Source of the DNA: an uncultured Neisseriaceae bacterium
Lineage (GTDB): Bacteria; Pseudomonadota; Gammaproteobacteria; Burkholderiales; Neisseriaceae
Direction: 5' to 3'
NCBI GenBank assembly: GCA_946481965.1
Contig: CAMLPN010000021.1
Coordinates: 1-35,327 of the forward strand
DNA: 35,327 bases
In this document: positions 16,976 through 27,640 of the stretch, in pieces
How positions within the stretch are numbered: position 1 is the stretch's first letter
How the letters are laid out: every line of letters starts with the position of its first letter
Translations under genes and position numbers: made by a program
The notes under the pieces: model-generated
The model's database searches: none
Told to the model about the DNA's origin: nothing
Seen by the model: only the letters and a program-made list of their open reading frames with translations

Positions 16976-19900
16976 ATGTCCGATGTGCTTTCACTGGGCG
17001 GCGAAGCCGCACTTTCTCCGTTCCGTATCGCTAAAATACGTCAAAAAAGTTTACGATTACAACTGGATAATAATATTGAAATCACCAGTGAGTTTCGTTA
17101 TTTTGTTGCTGCTAGATCAGCAATAAACACTGCTAATTTTCAAAAGCTGTTACAGCTATTACATGCACATGAGCTCAGCGAATCATACGCTGATGACAAG
17201 CAAATTTTAATTACACCACGACTGGGAACCATATCTCCGTGGTCATCTAAGGCAACCGATATTGCCCATAACTGTGGTTTGAATAATATTGAGCGAATCG
17301 AACGAGGTATACTGTATACTTTTTCCCGTACGCTTAGTCAGCAGGAAAAACAAGACTGGGCAGGTTTATTGCATGATCGCATGACTGAAAGTGTACTTTA
17401 TAACTGTGCTGAAGCCAGTCAGCTATTTGAGCATATCCAACCACAAACATTTACCTCTATCAATATTCTTCAGGATGGAAAATCCGCATTAGAAAAAGCC
17501 AATCTGCAAATGGGATTGGCTTTATCTATAGATGAAATCGAATATTTGCTGCATAACTATCAGCAGTTGCGACGCAATCCTACTGACGTTGAGTTGATGA
17601 TGTTTGCGCAGGCTAATTCTGAGCATTGTCGGCATAAAATTTTTAATGCTGATTTTGTCATTGATGATCAGCCTATGGCTAAGTCACTTTTTGGCATGAT
17701 TAGAGACACTCATAAAGCCCATCCTCAAGGTACGATCGTTGCTTATAAAGACAACTCATCTATTATCAGCGGTGCCAAAATTGATCGGTTTTACCCACAG
17801 GCAAATCAAGAACAGCGATATACTTTTACAACAGAAGAAACGCATATTCTGATGAAAGTAGAAACCCATAATCATCCCACTGCCATTGCGCCATTTGCTG
17901 GCGCTGCTACTGGCGCCGGCGGCGAAATACGCGATGAAGGCGCTACTGGGAAAGGCGCTCGTCCCAAAGCGGGTTTGTGTGGTTTTAGTGTTTCTAATCT
18001 TCTTATCCCGCAGGCAATCCAGCCGTGGGAACAATATAGTGCCACTCAGTTTAGCTATGGTAAACCTGAACACATCAGCAGTGCATTGGATATTATGCTG
18101 GAAGGGCCTATTGGCGCGGCCGCATTTAATAATGAATTTGGCCGACCTAATCTATGTGGTTATTTCCGTACGTTTGAAGAACTATTCCAAGGCAACATGC
18201 GCGGTTTTCACAAACCGATAATGATTGCCGGTGGTATGGGTAATATTCAGGGTCAGCAGGTCTATAAAGACAATATTCCGGCAGGTGCTCTGCTTATACA
18301 ACTTGGTGGTCCGGGGTTACTGATCGGTTTGGGCGGTGGAGCTGCATCCAGTATGAGTAGTGGCAGCAACAACGCCAAGCTAGATTTTGATTCTGTACAA
18401 CGTGGTAATCCTGAAATGGAGCGACGTGCTCAAGAAGTCATTGATCGCTGCTGGCAACTGGGTGCAGATAATCCAATTATTTCTATTCATGATGTTGGTG
18501 CAGGCGGGCTTTCCAATGCTTTTCCGGAACTGGTTAATGATGCCGGCCGTGGTGCCATTTTTGCATTACGGCATATCCCAATTGAAGAGCATGGATTAAC
18601 GCCATTACAAATTTGGTGTAACGAAGCTCAGGAACGTTATGTTCTGGCTGTCTTACCACAAAATTTAGAGCAGTTCTGTCAATTGTGCGCGCGCGAACGT
18701 TGCCCGTTTGCAGTTGTAGGTACCGCTACAGATGATGGTCAATTACAGTTACGCGATGATTTATTTGCCAATGATCCGGTTGATTTGCCATTGAATATTC
18801 TACTGGGCAAACCGCCTAAAGTAAGTCGTTACGATCAACGTGCAGAAATACCTGTCAGTCCATTTGATGGTAGTGAAATTGATATTCGCGAGAGTATTTA
18901 TCGCGTACTACGCCTGCCGACAGTCGCCAGTAAACAGTTTTTAATCACCATCGGCGATCGTACTGTCGGCGGTTTAACTTACAGAGACCAAATGGTGGGT
19001 CGATTCCAAACACCTATAGCTGATGTAGCTGTAACCAGAATGGGATTCAATACCTTTCAGGGTGAAGCCATGAGCATGGGTGAAAAATCACCTTTGGCGT
19101 TGTTTTCCGGTGCAGCTTCCGGTCGTATGGCAGTTGGTGAAGCTTTGACTAATATAGCTGCCACTGATATTGGTGCCATCAGTAATATCAAACTGTCTGC
19201 TAACTGGATGGCAGCTTGTGGTAGCAAAGGCGAAGATGCCCGTTTATATGAAACGGTACAGGCAGTTTCTGAATTATGTCAGAGCTTGCAATTATCTATT
19301 CCGGTTGGTAAAGACTCCCTATCCATGCAAACCAGCTGGCAGGACAATGGAGCTGATAAAAATGTGGTTTCGCCATTATCAGCGATCATTACCGCTTTTG
19401 CGCCGGTAAATAATGTCCGTAAAACGGTTACACCAGAATTAAAGAATATTGCTGATACCTCTTTGTTGGCGCTGGATTTAGGTCAGGGTAACAGTCGTAT
19501 GGGCGGCAGTGCTTTACAACAAGTCTGGAAAACACTAACTGGGCGAGCACCTGATATTAATGATGCGAACACCCTAGCCTCTTTCTTTACTATCATGCAG
19601 GATTTAATCAGTTCAGATAAAATTCTTGCCTATCATGATCGCAGCGATGGTGGTCTGATTGTCACTTTAGCTGAGATGATGTTTGCAGCCCATCTAGGTA
19701 TGACCATTGATATTGCTTCATTGATTCAGCAAACTAATCAGCATAACCTCAATCAAAAATTACAGGATGCGGCAGTACGTAGCTTGTTTAATGAAGAATT
19801 AGGTGCAGTGATTCAGGTCAGAAATGAAAATATCACAGATGTTATCAATGCTTTCAATGCTGCCGGTTTAGAAGACACAGTACATATTCTAGGACAGATC

Positions 19901-20911
19901 AATTCTTCTGAACGTTTAATGATCAGTCACGGCAATACTGTATTACTGAATGAGCATCGGATAGATTTACAAAAAGCTTGGAGTGAAACCAGTTATCATA
20001 TGCAACGTCTGCGTGATAATCCTGATTGTGCCGACAGTGAATTTGCCCTGATTGAACAGGATAAACAAACAGGCTTGTTTGCGCAGCTAACTTTCAATCC
20101 AGATGAAGACCCTGCTCTGCCCTATATCCATCAGAGTATTCAGCCAAAAGTAGCGGTATTACGTGAGCAGGGGGTGAATGGTCAGTTAGAAATGGCTGCC
20201 GCATTTCATCGTGCCGGCTTTAATGCCTATGACGTACACATGAGTGATCTGATTGCCGGTCGTTTCTGCTTAACGGATTTTCAGTTTCTGGCGGTTTGTG
20301 GTGGATTCAGTTACGGCGATGTTCTCGGTGCCGGAGCTGGCTGGGCCAAAAGTATTTTATTTAATGACCAATTGCGAGAGCAGTTCAGCAAATTTTTCTC
20401 GAATCAGAATACTTTAGCGCTGGGTGTATGTAATGGTTGTCAGATGCTCAGCCATTTGGCAGAAATCATTCCAGGTGCAGATTTATGGCCACGCTTTAAA
20501 CGTAATACTTCTGAACAATTTGAAGCACGTTTGAGCATGGTAACCATACCTGATTCATCTTCATTAATTATGACTGATATGATCGGCAGCAGTTTGCCAG
20601 TTGTAGTCAGTCATGGTGAAGGACGAGCTGATTTCAGCCATCTGCATCGTACTGATGTACCAGCTGATCTGTCCATTGCTTTACAGTATGTAGATGGTCA
20701 AAATCAAATAACCACCACCTATCCGCTTAATCCAAACGGTTCACCGGCAGGTATTGCCGGTGTCAGCAGTCGTGATGGACGTGTAACCATCATGATGCCG
20801 CACCCGGAACGTATATTTCAGACTGCGCAGATGAGCTGGGCGCCGGAAAACTGGACGGAAATGTCTGGCTGGTATCGTTTGTTTGCACAAGCAAGAAAAG
20901 TGTTGAACTGA
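16976..20911 (+). CDS. purL: Phosphoribosylformylglycinamidine synthase
   Basis: PurL converts formylglycinamide ribotide to the amidine with ATP and glutamine, the fourth step of purine synthesis. At 1311 residues it is the large single-chain form used by proteobacteria. An N-terminal PurS-like part is followed by two AIR-synthase-like halves, with [18 protein letters not shown] and [20 protein letters not shown] in the first and [15 protein letters not shown] in the second. The C-terminal class I glutaminase has nucleophile Cys1152 (LGVCNGCQM), VVSHGEGR and a terminal PHPER. The ribosome site is weak. luxS begins 20 bp downstream, suggesting one transcript. Confidence 0.97.
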   Translation: MSDVLSLGGEAALSPFRIAKIRQKSLRLQLDNNIEITSEFRYFVAARSAINTANFQKLLQLLHAHELSESYADDKQILITPRLGTISPWSSKATDIAHNCGLNNIERIERGILYTFSRTLSQQEKQDWAGLLHDRMTESVLYNCAEASQLFEHIQPQTFTSINILQDGKSALEKANLQMGLALSIDEIEYLLHNYQQLRRNPTDVELMMFAQANSEHCRHKIFNADFVIDDQPMAKSLFGMIRDTHKAHPQGTIVAYKDNSSIISGAKIDRFYPQANQEQRYTFTTEETHILMKVETHNHPTAIAPFAGAATGAGGEIRDEGATGKGARPKAGLCGFSVSNLLIPQAIQPWEQYSATQFSYGKPEHISSALDIMLEGPIGAAAFNNEFGRPNLCGYFRTFEELFQGNMRGFHKPIMIAGGMGNIQGQQVYKDNIPAGALLIQLGGPGLLIGLGGGAASSMSSGSNNAKLDFDSVQRGNPEMERRAQEVIDRCWQLGADNPIISIHDVGAGGLSNAFPELVNDAGRGAIFALRHIPIEEHGLTPLQIWCNEAQERYVLAVLPQNLEQFCQLCARERCPFAVVGTATDDGQLQLRDDLFANDPVDLPLNILLGKPPKVSRYDQRAEIPVSPFDGSEIDIRESIYRVLRLPTVASKQFLITIGDRTVGGLTYRDQMVGRFQTPIADVAVTRMGFNTFQGEAMSMGEKSPLALFSGAASGRMAVGEALTNIAATDIGAISNIKLSANWMAACGSKGEDARLYETVQAVSELCQSLQLSIPVGKDSLSMQTSWQDNGADKNVVSPLSAIITAFAPVNNVRKTVTPELKNIADTSLLALDLGQGNSRMGGSALQQVWKTLTGRAPDINDANTLASFFTIMQDLISSDKILAYHDRSDGGLIVTLAEMMFAAHLGMTIDIASLIQQTNQHNLNQKLQDAAVRSLFNEELGAVIQVRNENITDVINAFNAAGLEDTVHILGQINSSERLMISHGNTVLLNEHRIDLQKAWSETSYHMQRLRDNPDCADSEFALIEQDKQTGLFAQLTFNPDEDPALPYIHQSIQPKVAVLREQGVNGQLEMAAAFHRAGFNAYDVHMSDLIAGRFCLTDFQFLAVCGGFSYGDVLGAGAGWAKSILFNDQLREQFSKFFSNQNTLALGVCNGCQMLSHLAEIIPGADLWPRFKRNTSEQFEARLSMVTIPDSSSLIMTDMIGSSLPVVVSHGEGRADFSHLHRTDVPADLSIALQYVDGQNQITTTYPLNPNGSPAGIAGVSSRDGRVTIMMPHPERIFQTAQMSWAPENWTEMSGWYRLFAQARKVLN

Positions 20912-20931
20912 TTCGTAGAAAAGGAATTTTA

Positions 20932-21438
20932 ATGCCATTACTAGATAGTTTTACCGTTGATCACACACGCATGATAGTACCTGCTGTGCGCGTAGCAAAA
21001 AATATGCGCACCCCGAAAGGCGACGACATTACCGTATTTGATTTGCGCTTTTGTCAACCTAATCAGGCTATTTTGCCAGAAAAGGGTATGCATACACTGG
21101 AGCATTTATTTGCCGGATTTATGCGCAATCATCTCAATAGTGCCGATGTAGAAATCATTGATATTTCACCCATGGGATGCCGTACCGGCTTTTATATGAG
21201 TCTAATTGGTACTCCAGATGAAACCATGGTTGCACAGGCATGGGAACAAGCCATGCATGATGTACTGGCTGTACCGGATCAGAACCATATTCCGGAGCTG
21301 AATCATTATCAGTGTGGCAGTTATCGCATGCATTCACTGGATGAAGCTAAAAAGATTGCAGAAGATATACTAAATCATAAAATCGGCATCAATCATAATG
21401 AAGATCTGAAATTAGATGAGGCACTACTACAACACTAA
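20932..21438 (+). CDS. luxS: S-ribosylhomocysteine lyase LuxS
   Basis: LuxS cleaves S-ribosylhomocysteine to homocysteine and DPD, the AI-2 precursor, as part of the activated methyl cycle. The 168-residue protein has the metal motif HTLEH at 54-58, catalytic Cys83 in GCRTGFYMS, and the third metal ligand Cys128 in [13 protein letters not shown]. All active-site residues are present. It follows purL by 20 bp with a good AAAGGAA ribosome site and ends at a strong terminator. No AI-2 receptor or lsr genes are in view, so a signalling role cannot be judged; methyl-cycle detoxification is the safe assignment. Confidence 0.96.
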   Translation: MPLLDSFTVDHTRMIVPAVRVAKNMRTPKGDDITVFDLRFCQPNQAILPEKGMHTLEHLFAGFMRNHLNSADVEIIDISPMGCRTGFYMSLIGTPDETMVAQAWEQAMHDVLAVPDQNHIPELNHYQCGSYRMHSLDEAKKIAEDILNHKIGINHNEDLKLDEALLQH

Positions 21439-21478
21439 TCCTTTATCTGTGTAATAACACATTAAAAATAAGTCAATG

Positions 21479-21516
21479 ATAAATCTGCCTAAATTTCAGG
21501 CAGATTTATTTTTTTA
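21479..21516 (+). terminator. Intrinsic terminator of purL-luxS
   Basis: A perfect 12-bp stem (ataaatctgcct and its complement) with a 7-base loop is followed directly by a long T run. It separates luxS from the nrd operon. Confidence 0.9.
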
Positions 21517-21716
21517 TAAAATAGATATCTGTACACAGCTACTTTCAGACGCAGTTTTCAGTAAAGTTGAGCTGAAGAAAAATTTTACATTTCAATTTTA
21601 CCAATACTAAAATTAGCAAAATCGTTTAGGAATCATAGTCATCATAACCTTAATTAACATTAAGGCGCATAATTAATAAGTTTAGAAAATTTTCAAGTCT
21701 TTTTTTTTAATCTAAA

Positions 21717-21764
21717 AACCGGTATATTGTGTTCAAAATAACAAGTGACCACTACATTTTGTGT
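21717..21764 (+). promoter_or_regulatory. Two candidate NrdR boxes upstream of nrdA
   Basis: Against the consensus acactatatattgtgt, the site at 21717-21732 (ending tatattgtgt) matches 12 of 16 positions. The site at 21749-21764 (ccactacattttgtgt) matches 13 of 16. The two are exactly 32 bp apart, about three helical turns, the tandem spacing known for NrdR operators. The TATATT in the first box may double as a -10. The second box ends 44 bp before the chosen nrdA start. The location in front of class Ia reductase genes is where NrdR sites are expected. No nrdR gene is in this window. Confidence 0.65.
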
Positions 21765-21808
21765 TGTCACTATTTTTTCTGCTTTATTTCTGCACGAAAG
21801 AATCAAGA

Positions 21809-24088
21809 ATGAATGCCGTAGCCAATCTGAAAGTAACCAAACGTGATGGAAGTTTGGAAGATATTAATCTGGATAAAATTCATAAAGTCGTTACCTGGGC
21901 AGCAGAAGGTCTGGATAATGTTTCCGTCTCTCTGGTGGAAATGCGTTCTCATATCCAGTTTTATAATGGTATTCGTACCGATGATATCCACGAAACCATT
22001 ATTAAAGCTGCTGCCGACCTTATTTCAGTCGAATCTCCTGATTATCAGTATCTGGCTGCTCGCTTGGCAATCTTTCATTTGCGCAAAATTGCCTTTGGTC
22101 AGTTTGAACCGCCACATTTATATGATCACGTAACTAAACTGACCAATAAAGGCAAATATGATGCGCATATACTGCAAGACTATAACAAAGAAGAATTTGA
22201 TCAACTAAATGGATTCATTGATCACAATCGAGATATGACCTTCTCTTATGCTGCCGTAAAACAGCTTGACGGAAAATATCTGGTGCAAAACCGAGTCACC
22301 AAACAAATCTATGAAAGTCCGCAATTTTTATACATGCTGGTGGCTATGTGCCTGTTTGCCCGTTATCCGCAATCAACCCGACTAGACTATGTCAAAAAAT
22401 TCTACAATGCCATCAGTACATTTAAAATTTCTCTGCCCACGCCAATTATGGCCGGAGTGCGCACACCAACCCGGCAATTCTCTTCATGTGTGTTAATTGA
22501 ATGCGATGACAGTCTGGACAGTATTAATGCAACCACCAGCGCCATTGTTAAATATGTTTCTCAGCGCGCCGGTATTGGTATCAATGCAGGTCGTATTCGT
22601 GCGCTTGGCAGCGAAATTCGCGGTGGTGAAGCGCAGCATACAGGCTGTATCCCTTTTTACAAAATGTTTCAGGCAGCAGTTAAGTCCTGTTCTCAGGGCG
22701 GAGTACGCGGTGGTGCCGCCACTTTATTTTACCCGTTATGGCATCTGGAAGTGGAGAGCCTGCTGGTGTTACGCAATAATCGTGGTGTTGAAGAAAATCG
22801 TGTCCGCCATCTGGATTATGGGGTACAGATTAATCGCTTGCTTTATTCCCGCTTAATTAAAAACAGTGACATAACACTGTTTTCACCTTCGGATGTTCCC
22901 GGACTTTACGATGCATTCTTCGCGGATCAGGATGAGTTTGAACGTCTGTACGAAATGTATGAACGTGACGAAACCATCACCAAACGCAGTATCCCAGCGG
23001 TAGATTTATTTTCTTTACTTATGCAGGAACGTGCCAGCACTGGTCGTATATATATCCAGAACGTCGATCACTGTAATACCCATAGCCCATTTAATCCTCA
23101 ACTGGCTCCAGTACGTCAATCCAATCTCTGTCTGGAAATTGCTCTGCCGACCAAGCCTCTGAATGATATTAATGATCCGAATGGGGAAATTGCCCTGTGT
23201 ACATTATCAGCATTTAATCTGGGAGCTATTAATCATCTGGAAGAATTAGAGGAACTGGCTGAACTGGCTACACGCGCCTTAGATGCTCTCTTGGATTACC
23301 AGAACTACCCTATTAAAGCTGCTGAAATGGCTACTATTAACAGACGTACACTGGGGATTGGTGTCATTAACTACGCTTATTATTTAGCCAAAAATAACGT
23401 TAAATACAGTGACGGATCCGCCATAGCATTAACTCATCGTACGTTTGAAGCCATTCAGTATTATGTACTTAAAGCTTCAGTGAAATTAGCTCAGGAAATG
23501 GGTGCCTGTCCCAAATTCAATGAGACTACCTATGCTCAGGGACTTCTGCCAATTGATACGTACAAAAAAGATCTGAATAAAATTTGTCAGGAACCCTTAC
23601 ATTTGGACTGGGAAAGCTTACGAGCAGATATTGTCAAGCATGGTCTGCGCAACTCTACCCTAACCGCACTGATGCCTTCTGAAACCTCCAGTCAGATTGC
23701 CAATGCTACCAATGGTATCGAACCACCACGCGGTCTGGTTTCTATCAAAGCTTCCAAAGACGGCATTCTGAAACAAGTTGTTCCGGAATTCGAACGTTTA
23801 CAACATCAATACGAATTATTGTGGGATATGCCAAGTAACGAGGGCTATTTGCATTTAGTCGGCATTATGCAAAAATTTATTGATCAGGCTATTTCTGCCA
23901 ATACTAACTATGATCCTCAACGTTTTGAAGGTCAGAAAGTACCGATGAAACAGCTCATTAAAGACTTACTGACTGCCTATAAATTCGGTCTGAAAACGCT
24001 GTATTATCAAAATACCCGTGACGGTGCTGATGATATGCAAACCAATATTCAGGATGATGGCTGTGCAGGGGGTGCCTGCAAAATTTAA
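21809..24088 (+). CDS. nrdA: Class Ia ribonucleoside-diphosphate reductase, alpha subunit
   Basis: NrdA reduces ribonucleoside diphosphates to deoxy forms using a radical generated in NrdB. A GTG at 21761 would lie within the second NrdR box and add 16 non-conserved residues. The ATG at 21809 gives 759 residues, near the 761 of E. coli, and the expected [20 protein letters not shown] of the N-terminal ATP cone. Active-site residues are present: Cys227 (FSSCVLIE), the NLCLE block holding Asn439, Cys441 and Glu443, and Cys464 in [11 protein letters not shown]. The C-terminus has the redox tail CAGGACKI. The sequence is strikingly close to the enterobacterial enzyme. nrdB follows almost directly. 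Confidence 0.96.
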   Translation: MNAVANLKVTKRDGSLEDINLDKIHKVVTWAAEGLDNVSVSLVEMRSHIQFYNGIRTDDIHETIIKAAADLISVESPDYQYLAARLAIFHLRKIAFGQFEPPHLYDHVTKLTNKGKYDAHILQDYNKEEFDQLNGFIDHNRDMTFSYAAVKQLDGKYLVQNRVTKQIYESPQFLYMLVAMCLFARYPQSTRLDYVKKFYNAISTFKISLPTPIMAGVRTPTRQFSSCVLIECDDSLDSINATTSAIVKYVSQRAGIGINAGRIRALGSEIRGGEAQHTGCIPFYKMFQAAVKSCSQGGVRGGAATLFYPLWHLEVESLLVLRNNRGVEENRVRHLDYGVQINRLLYSRLIKNSDITLFSPSDVPGLYDAFFADQDEFERLYEMYERDETITKRSIPAVDLFSLLMQERASTGRIYIQNVDHCNTHSPFNPQLAPVRQSNLCLEIALPTKPLNDINDPNGEIALCTLSAFNLGAINHLEELEELAELATRALDALLDYQNYPIKAAEMATINRRTLGIGVINYAYYLAKNNVKYSDGSAIALTHRTFEAIQYYVLKASVKLAQEMGACPKFNETTYAQGLLPIDTYKKDLNKICQEPLHLDWESLRADIVKHGLRNSTLTALMPSETSSQIANATNGIEPPRGLVSIKASKDGILKQVVPEFERLQHQYELLWDMPSNEGYLHLVGIMQKFIDQAISANTNYDPQRFEGQKVPMKQLIKDLLTAYKFGLKTLYYQNTRDGADDMQTNIQDDGCAGGACKI

Positions 24089-24150
24089 TGCCAATAGCAG
24101 GTGAAGTTTATTCACCCATTCCAACTGCAAATTACGAAAAGAGAAATATC

Positions 24151-25305
24151 ATGGCCTGTGAACATCTGACAATGAACTACAGCACATTCTGTCAAAAACC
24201 TAACGATCCGCTTCAGGAACCTATGTTTTTCGGGCAACCGGTGAATGTGGCACGTTACGACCAGCAAAAATTTGATATTTTTGAAAAACTTATTGAGAAA
24301 CAACTGTCATTCTTCTGGCGACCCGAAGAAGTAGATTTGTCACGAGATCGCATTGACTATGCTAATTTACCTGAGCATGAAAAACATATTTTTATCAGCA
24401 ATCTGAAATACCAGACTCTGCTGGATTCTATTCAGGGTCGCAGTCCTAATGTTGCCTTGCTACCGCTGGTTTCCATACCTGAGCTGGAAACGTGGATCGA
24501 AACCTGGTCATTTTCAGAAACCATTCATTCTCGCAGTTATACGCATATTATCCGTAATATCGTTAATGATCCCAGTGTGGTATTTGATGATATTGTTCAA
24601 AATGCGCACATTATTGCCCGGGCAGAAGAAATCGCCTGTTACTACGATGATTTAATTGAATATACTCAGTATTACAACTTATTAGGCGTCGGCAAACATC
24701 AGGTGGGTGGCAAAACCATTGAAGTTGATTTACATCTGCTTAAGAAAAAGCTTTATCTTTGCCTGATGTGCGTTAACGTCCTCGAAGCCATTCGTTTTTA
24801 TGTATCGTTTGCTTGCTCGTTTGCTTTTGCCGAACGTGAATTAATGGAAGGCAATGCCAAAATCATTAAACTGATTGCCCGAGATGAAGCATTACACCTG
24901 ACCGGTACACAGCAAATGCTTAATTTAATGCGCAGTGGAGCTGATGACCCGGAGATGGTACAAATTGCAGCAGAAACAGAAGAAGAGTGCTTTCAGATTT
25001 TTCGTCGCGCGGCCATACAAGAAAAAGAATGGGCAGAATATCTATTTAAAGATGGTTCTATGATTGGACTCAATAAAGATATTCTTGGACAATATATCGA
25101 ATATATTACCAACCTGCGCATGCAGGCAGTAGGTTTACCAGTAGCATTTGAACACGCTAAACAAAACCCCATTCCATGGATTAATGCATGGCTTTCTTCA
25201 GACAACGTACAGGTTGCCCCACAGGAAGTGGAAGTTAGCTCGTATCTGGTCGGTCAGATAGATGCTGAACTGAATGAAGATGATCTTAGTGATTTCGAAC
25301 TATAA
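24151..25305 (+). CDS. nrdB: Class Ia ribonucleoside-diphosphate reductase, beta subunit
   Basis: NrdB carries the diiron-tyrosyl radical needed by NrdA. The frame is open from an ATG overlapping the nrdA stop (TAATG at 24088). The ATG at 24151 has a proper AAGAGA ribosome site and gives 384 residues. A third ATG at 24172 aligns exactly with the E. coli start (377 residues) but has no good ribosome site. Conserved blocks include [20 protein letters not shown], the iron-site helix [20 protein letters not shown] with the radical tyrosine, [20 protein letters not shown], and [10 protein letters not shown]. The C-terminal DDLSDFEL docks on NrdA. Only the start is uncertain. Confidence 0.95.
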   Translation: MACEHLTMNYSTFCQKPNDPLQEPMFFGQPVNVARYDQQKFDIFEKLIEKQLSFFWRPEEVDLSRDRIDYANLPEHEKHIFISNLKYQTLLDSIQGRSPNVALLPLVSIPELETWIETWSFSETIHSRSYTHIIRNIVNDPSVVFDDIVQNAHIIARAEEIACYYDDLIEYTQYYNLLGVGKHQVGGKTIEVDLHLLKKKLYLCLMCVNVLEAIRFYVSFACSFAFAERELMEGNAKIIKLIARDEALHLTGTQQMLNLMRSGADDPEMVQIAAETEEECFQIFRRAAIQEKEWAEYLFKDGSMIGLNKDILGQYIEYITNLRMQAVGLPVAFEHAKQNPIPWINAWLSSDNVQVAPQEVEVSSYLVGQIDAELNEDDLSDFEL

Positions 25306-25340
25306 CTAAAACAGACATTTATAACCTATTGTATTAAAAC

Positions 25341-25649
25341 ATGCTCATAACCACTTGCGACAAAACATTCACCCTTCAAGCGGATGAAACCTTACTCGAA
25401 GGTTTGGAACGCACAGGTCATGAAGTCGAATATCAGTGTCGCAGTGGTTATTGTGGTTCATGTCGGCTTAAACTGATTTCCGGTCAGGTAAACTATCCTG
25501 TTAAGCCATTGGCCTACATCGGTAAAGATGAAATTTTGCCTTGTTGTTGTCATCCGCTTACTGATTTAAAAATTGTCTGTCACCTTAGAAAAGATACACC
25601 GGAACACAATCCTGATTTATTTGCTAAAGATTTATTTGAAACGAAATAA
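25341..25649 (+). CDS. yfaE: [2Fe-2S] ferredoxin of the YfaE type, reductase maintenance
   Basis: This 102-residue plant-type ferredoxin has cluster cysteines in YQCRSGYCGSCRLKL and a fourth in the LPCCCHPLTDL segment. In E. coli, YfaE lies next to nrdAB and restores the NrdB diferric-tyrosyl cofactor by supplying electrons. The same gene order here supports that role. The stretch LLEGLERTGHEVEYQCRSGY is characteristic of the small nrd-linked ferredoxins. It is about 18 residues longer than E. coli YfaE, ending in a polar tail after DTPEHNPDLF. It starts 35 bp after nrdB, with no terminator between. Confidence 0.85.
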   Translation: MLITTCDKTFTLQADETLLEGLERTGHEVEYQCRSGYCGSCRLKLISGQVNYPVKPLAYIGKDEILPCCCHPLTDLKIVCHLRKDTPEHNPDLFAKDLFETK

Positions 25650-25724
25650 TCCAAACAATTTATCTTTACATACTAGTTCGGGCACGTTATCTTAAACATA
25701 ACTTCATCTGTGAAAGAACAATCC

Positions 25725-26456
25725 ATGTTACTTGGCGTCAACATTGATCATGTCGCTACTGTGCGTAATGCTCGTGGTAGCGTTTATCCCAGTCCACTTG
25801 AAGCAGCCCTGCTGGCCGAAATCCATGGTGCTGATCTGATTACTATGCATTTACGCGAAGACAGACGACATATTAAAGATGCCGATGTAGTAGCAGTTAA
25901 AAATGCCATCAGTACCAGACTAAATTTAGAAATGGCACTAACAGAAGAAATGCTGGAAAATGCGCTGGCCGTTCAGCCGGCTGATGTGTGCATCGTTCCA
26001 GAAAAAAGACAGGAAATTACCACTGAAGGCGGACTAGATGTTCTCTCCCAGCAAGATTTGGTGGCAGAATATGTCTGGAGATTAACTGCCGCTGGCATTC
26101 GAGTATCATTGTTTGTTGATGCTGATGAACAACAAATACAGGCCTGCAACGATGTGGGCGCCACTGTCATCGAATTGCATACTGGTGCTTATGCTGAAGC
26201 CACCACTGTGCATACACGTCAGCAGCAATTAATGCGACTGGAAGAAGCTGCTTTACAGGCCAGCGAAATGGGCATTACCGTCAATGCTGGCCATGGATTG
26301 AATATTCACAATGTAGCTGCTGTGGCGCGCATATTGGCTATTAAAGAACTTAACATCGGACATGCACTCATCGCACAGGCGATATTTATGGGCTTACCAC
26401 AAGCCATTAAACAAATGAAAGAAACGATTTTTCGCGCGCGCAGCATTCCCTATTAA
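25725..26456 (+). CDS. pdxJ: Pyridoxine 5'-phosphate synthase
   Basis: PdxJ closes the pyridoxine ring from 1-deoxyxylulose 5-phosphate and 3-amino-2-oxopropyl phosphate, the last step of de novo vitamin B6 synthesis by the DXP-dependent route. A GTG at 25710 is possible, but the ATG at 25725, preceded by GAAAG, gives 243 residues beginning at the conserved [20 protein letters not shown]. Other blocks are [11 protein letters not shown], the catalytic glutamate in [37 protein letters not shown]-like, HTGAY and VNAGHGLN. It sits between the nrd genes and acpS, as pdxJ-acpS commonly do. Confidence 0.95.
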   Translation: MLLGVNIDHVATVRNARGSVYPSPLEAALLAEIHGADLITMHLREDRRHIKDADVVAVKNAISTRLNLEMALTEEMLENALAVQPADVCIVPEKRQEITTEGGLDVLSQQDLVAEYVWRLTAAGIRVSLFVDADEQQIQACNDVGATVIELHTGAYAEATTVHTRQQQLMRLEEAALQASEMGITVNAGHGLNIHNVAAVARILAIKELNIGHALIAQAIFMGLPQAIKQMKETIFRARSIPY

Positions 26457-26477
26457 ATTCACCAGCAAAGGAACAAA

Positions 26478-26864
26478 ATGATTTACGGTATCGGTACTGA
26501 TTTAGTTAAAATTGACCGTATCGGCAAAATGTGTAAAACCTATGGAGCCAATGCTGTTGCCAAAAAAATATTATCCCGTGTCGAAGCGCTGGAATGGCCA
26601 TCCGCTACCAATCAAGTAGTATTTCTTGCTAAACGATTTGCAGCCAAAGAAGCCTTTGCCAAAGCCGTGCATACCGGTCTGCGCAGTCCGGTAACATTGC
26701 GCAATATTGGGATTGGTCATAATGAACTGGGTCGACCTGAATTCATAGTTGAAAAACCACTTGCTCAATGGTTAAAACTAAAAAAAATTGGCTCAGTTCA
26801 TCTGAGCATAAGCGATGAAGACAATCATATCATTGCATTTGCAGTTGCCGAATACGAAAAATGA
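26478..26864 (+). CDS. acpS: Holo-[acyl-carrier-protein] synthase
   Basis: AcpS transfers 4'-phosphopantetheine from CoA to apo-ACP, activating fatty-acid synthesis. The 128-residue protein has the metal-binding aspartate in GIGTDLVKIDRI and the catalytic glutamate in KRFAAKEAFAKA. It also has the VHLSISDEDNHIIAFAVAE end of the trimeric family. A good AAAGGAA ribosome site is present. The start lies 21 bp after pdxJ, and the stop overlaps the next start by four bases (ATGA), indicating translational coupling with the Nudix gene. Confidence 0.95.
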   Translation: MIYGIGTDLVKIDRIGKMCKTYGANAVAKKILSRVEALEWPSATNQVVFLAKRFAAKEAFAKAVHTGLRSPVTLRNIGIGHNELGRPEFIVEKPLAQWLKLKKIGSVHLSISDEDNHIIAFAVAEYEK

Positions 26865-27640
26865 ATAAACCAAAACTAATCGAAGTGGTTGCCGGTGTTC
26901 TGTATAACCATGATGGTGCTTATTTACTGAGTTCGCGTCCACAAGGCAAGCCGTATGCAGGTTACTGGGAATTTGCCGGTGGTAAAGTAGAGACTGGCGA
27001 AACCAGATTAGCAGCATTACAACGAGAATTCACCGAAGAACTTGGCATCGAAATCACCTCTGCCAGTCCATGGCTGACCAGAATCCACCATTACGAACAC
27101 GCCAATGTCCATCTACATTTTTTTCGCATTGCCGCCAATCAATGGCACGGACAACTCATCGCGCGGGAAAATCAAAGCTGGCACTGGCAATATCCGCATA
27201 CAGGCACAGTAACACCCATGCTGCCCGCTAATGCCCCAATTCTGACCGCTTTATCCATCCCTACCACATTGACTGGAACTCTAAGCACTGGTTTCAATTC
27301 GCCAAATACGCAGCAGACATTCTCAATCTTCCCCTACCAGCCCAATATTTCTGCTAACACCATCGTCTATGCCCCTGTAAATCAGCTAACATCAATCATT
27401 CAGCAACACCCTGTACACCATATCTGGGCAATTTGCCATCATGTGGATCAATGGACACAAGCACAAACCGCTGCTGCTGTGATTTGGCCACTATACAATC
27501 AACAAGATCAACAACAGTTATTATCATTATTACATCAGAACGATATCAACCTGCCGGTATTTGCTTTATATACCCAAAACTACACAGATCAAATTGACTG
27601 GATGAGCTTAGGTGCTCATGGAGTCATTTATGAGCAATAA
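26861..27640 (+). CDS. mutT: MutT-type Nudix hydrolase with reduced ThiE-like C-terminal domain
   Basis: The N-terminal half (1-135) is an 8-oxo-dGTP diphosphatase-type Nudix domain with a perfect Nudix box from Gly41 to Ile63 (GX5EX7REFTEELGI). It also carries SSRPQGKPYAGYWEFAGGK, typical of MutT. Several betaproteobacteria carry MutT fused to a thiamine-phosphate-synthase-like (ThiE) barrel. Here the remainder, about residues 175-259, keeps echoes of that domain (IWAICHHVDQWTQAQTAAAV, LPVFALYTQN and a final MSLGAHGVIYEQ). It is only about half of a ThiE barrel and lacks the phosphate-binding loops I would expect. The ThiE-like part is therefore probably non-catalytic. The gene is coupled to acpS by a 4-bp overlap. 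A weak terminator-like hairpin follows near 27674-27706. Confidence 0.85.
   Translation: MNKPKLIEVVAGVLYNHDGAYLLSSRPQGKPYAGYWEFAGGKVETGETRLAALQREFTEELGIEITSASPWLTRIHHYEHANVHLHFFRIAANQWHGQLIARENQSWHWQYPHTGTVTPMLPANAPILTALSIPTTLTGTLSTGFNSPNTQQTFSIFPYQPNISANTIVYAPVNQLTSIIQQHPVHHIWAICHHVDQWTQAQTAAAVIWPLYNQQDQQQLLSLLHQNDINLPVFALYTQNYTDQIDWMSLGAHGVIYEQ

Noticed and set aside
21546-21554. Partial neisserial DNA-uptake word (cgtctgaa on the minus strand)
   Set aside because: Only one incomplete copy was spotted in 35 kb, whereas genomes using that signal carry about one per kilobase; no other recurrent uptake word was noticed by eye.
25710-25724. GTG start five codons upstream for pdxJ
   Set aside because: No ribosome site precedes it, while the ATG at 25725 has one and gives the conserved N-terminus.
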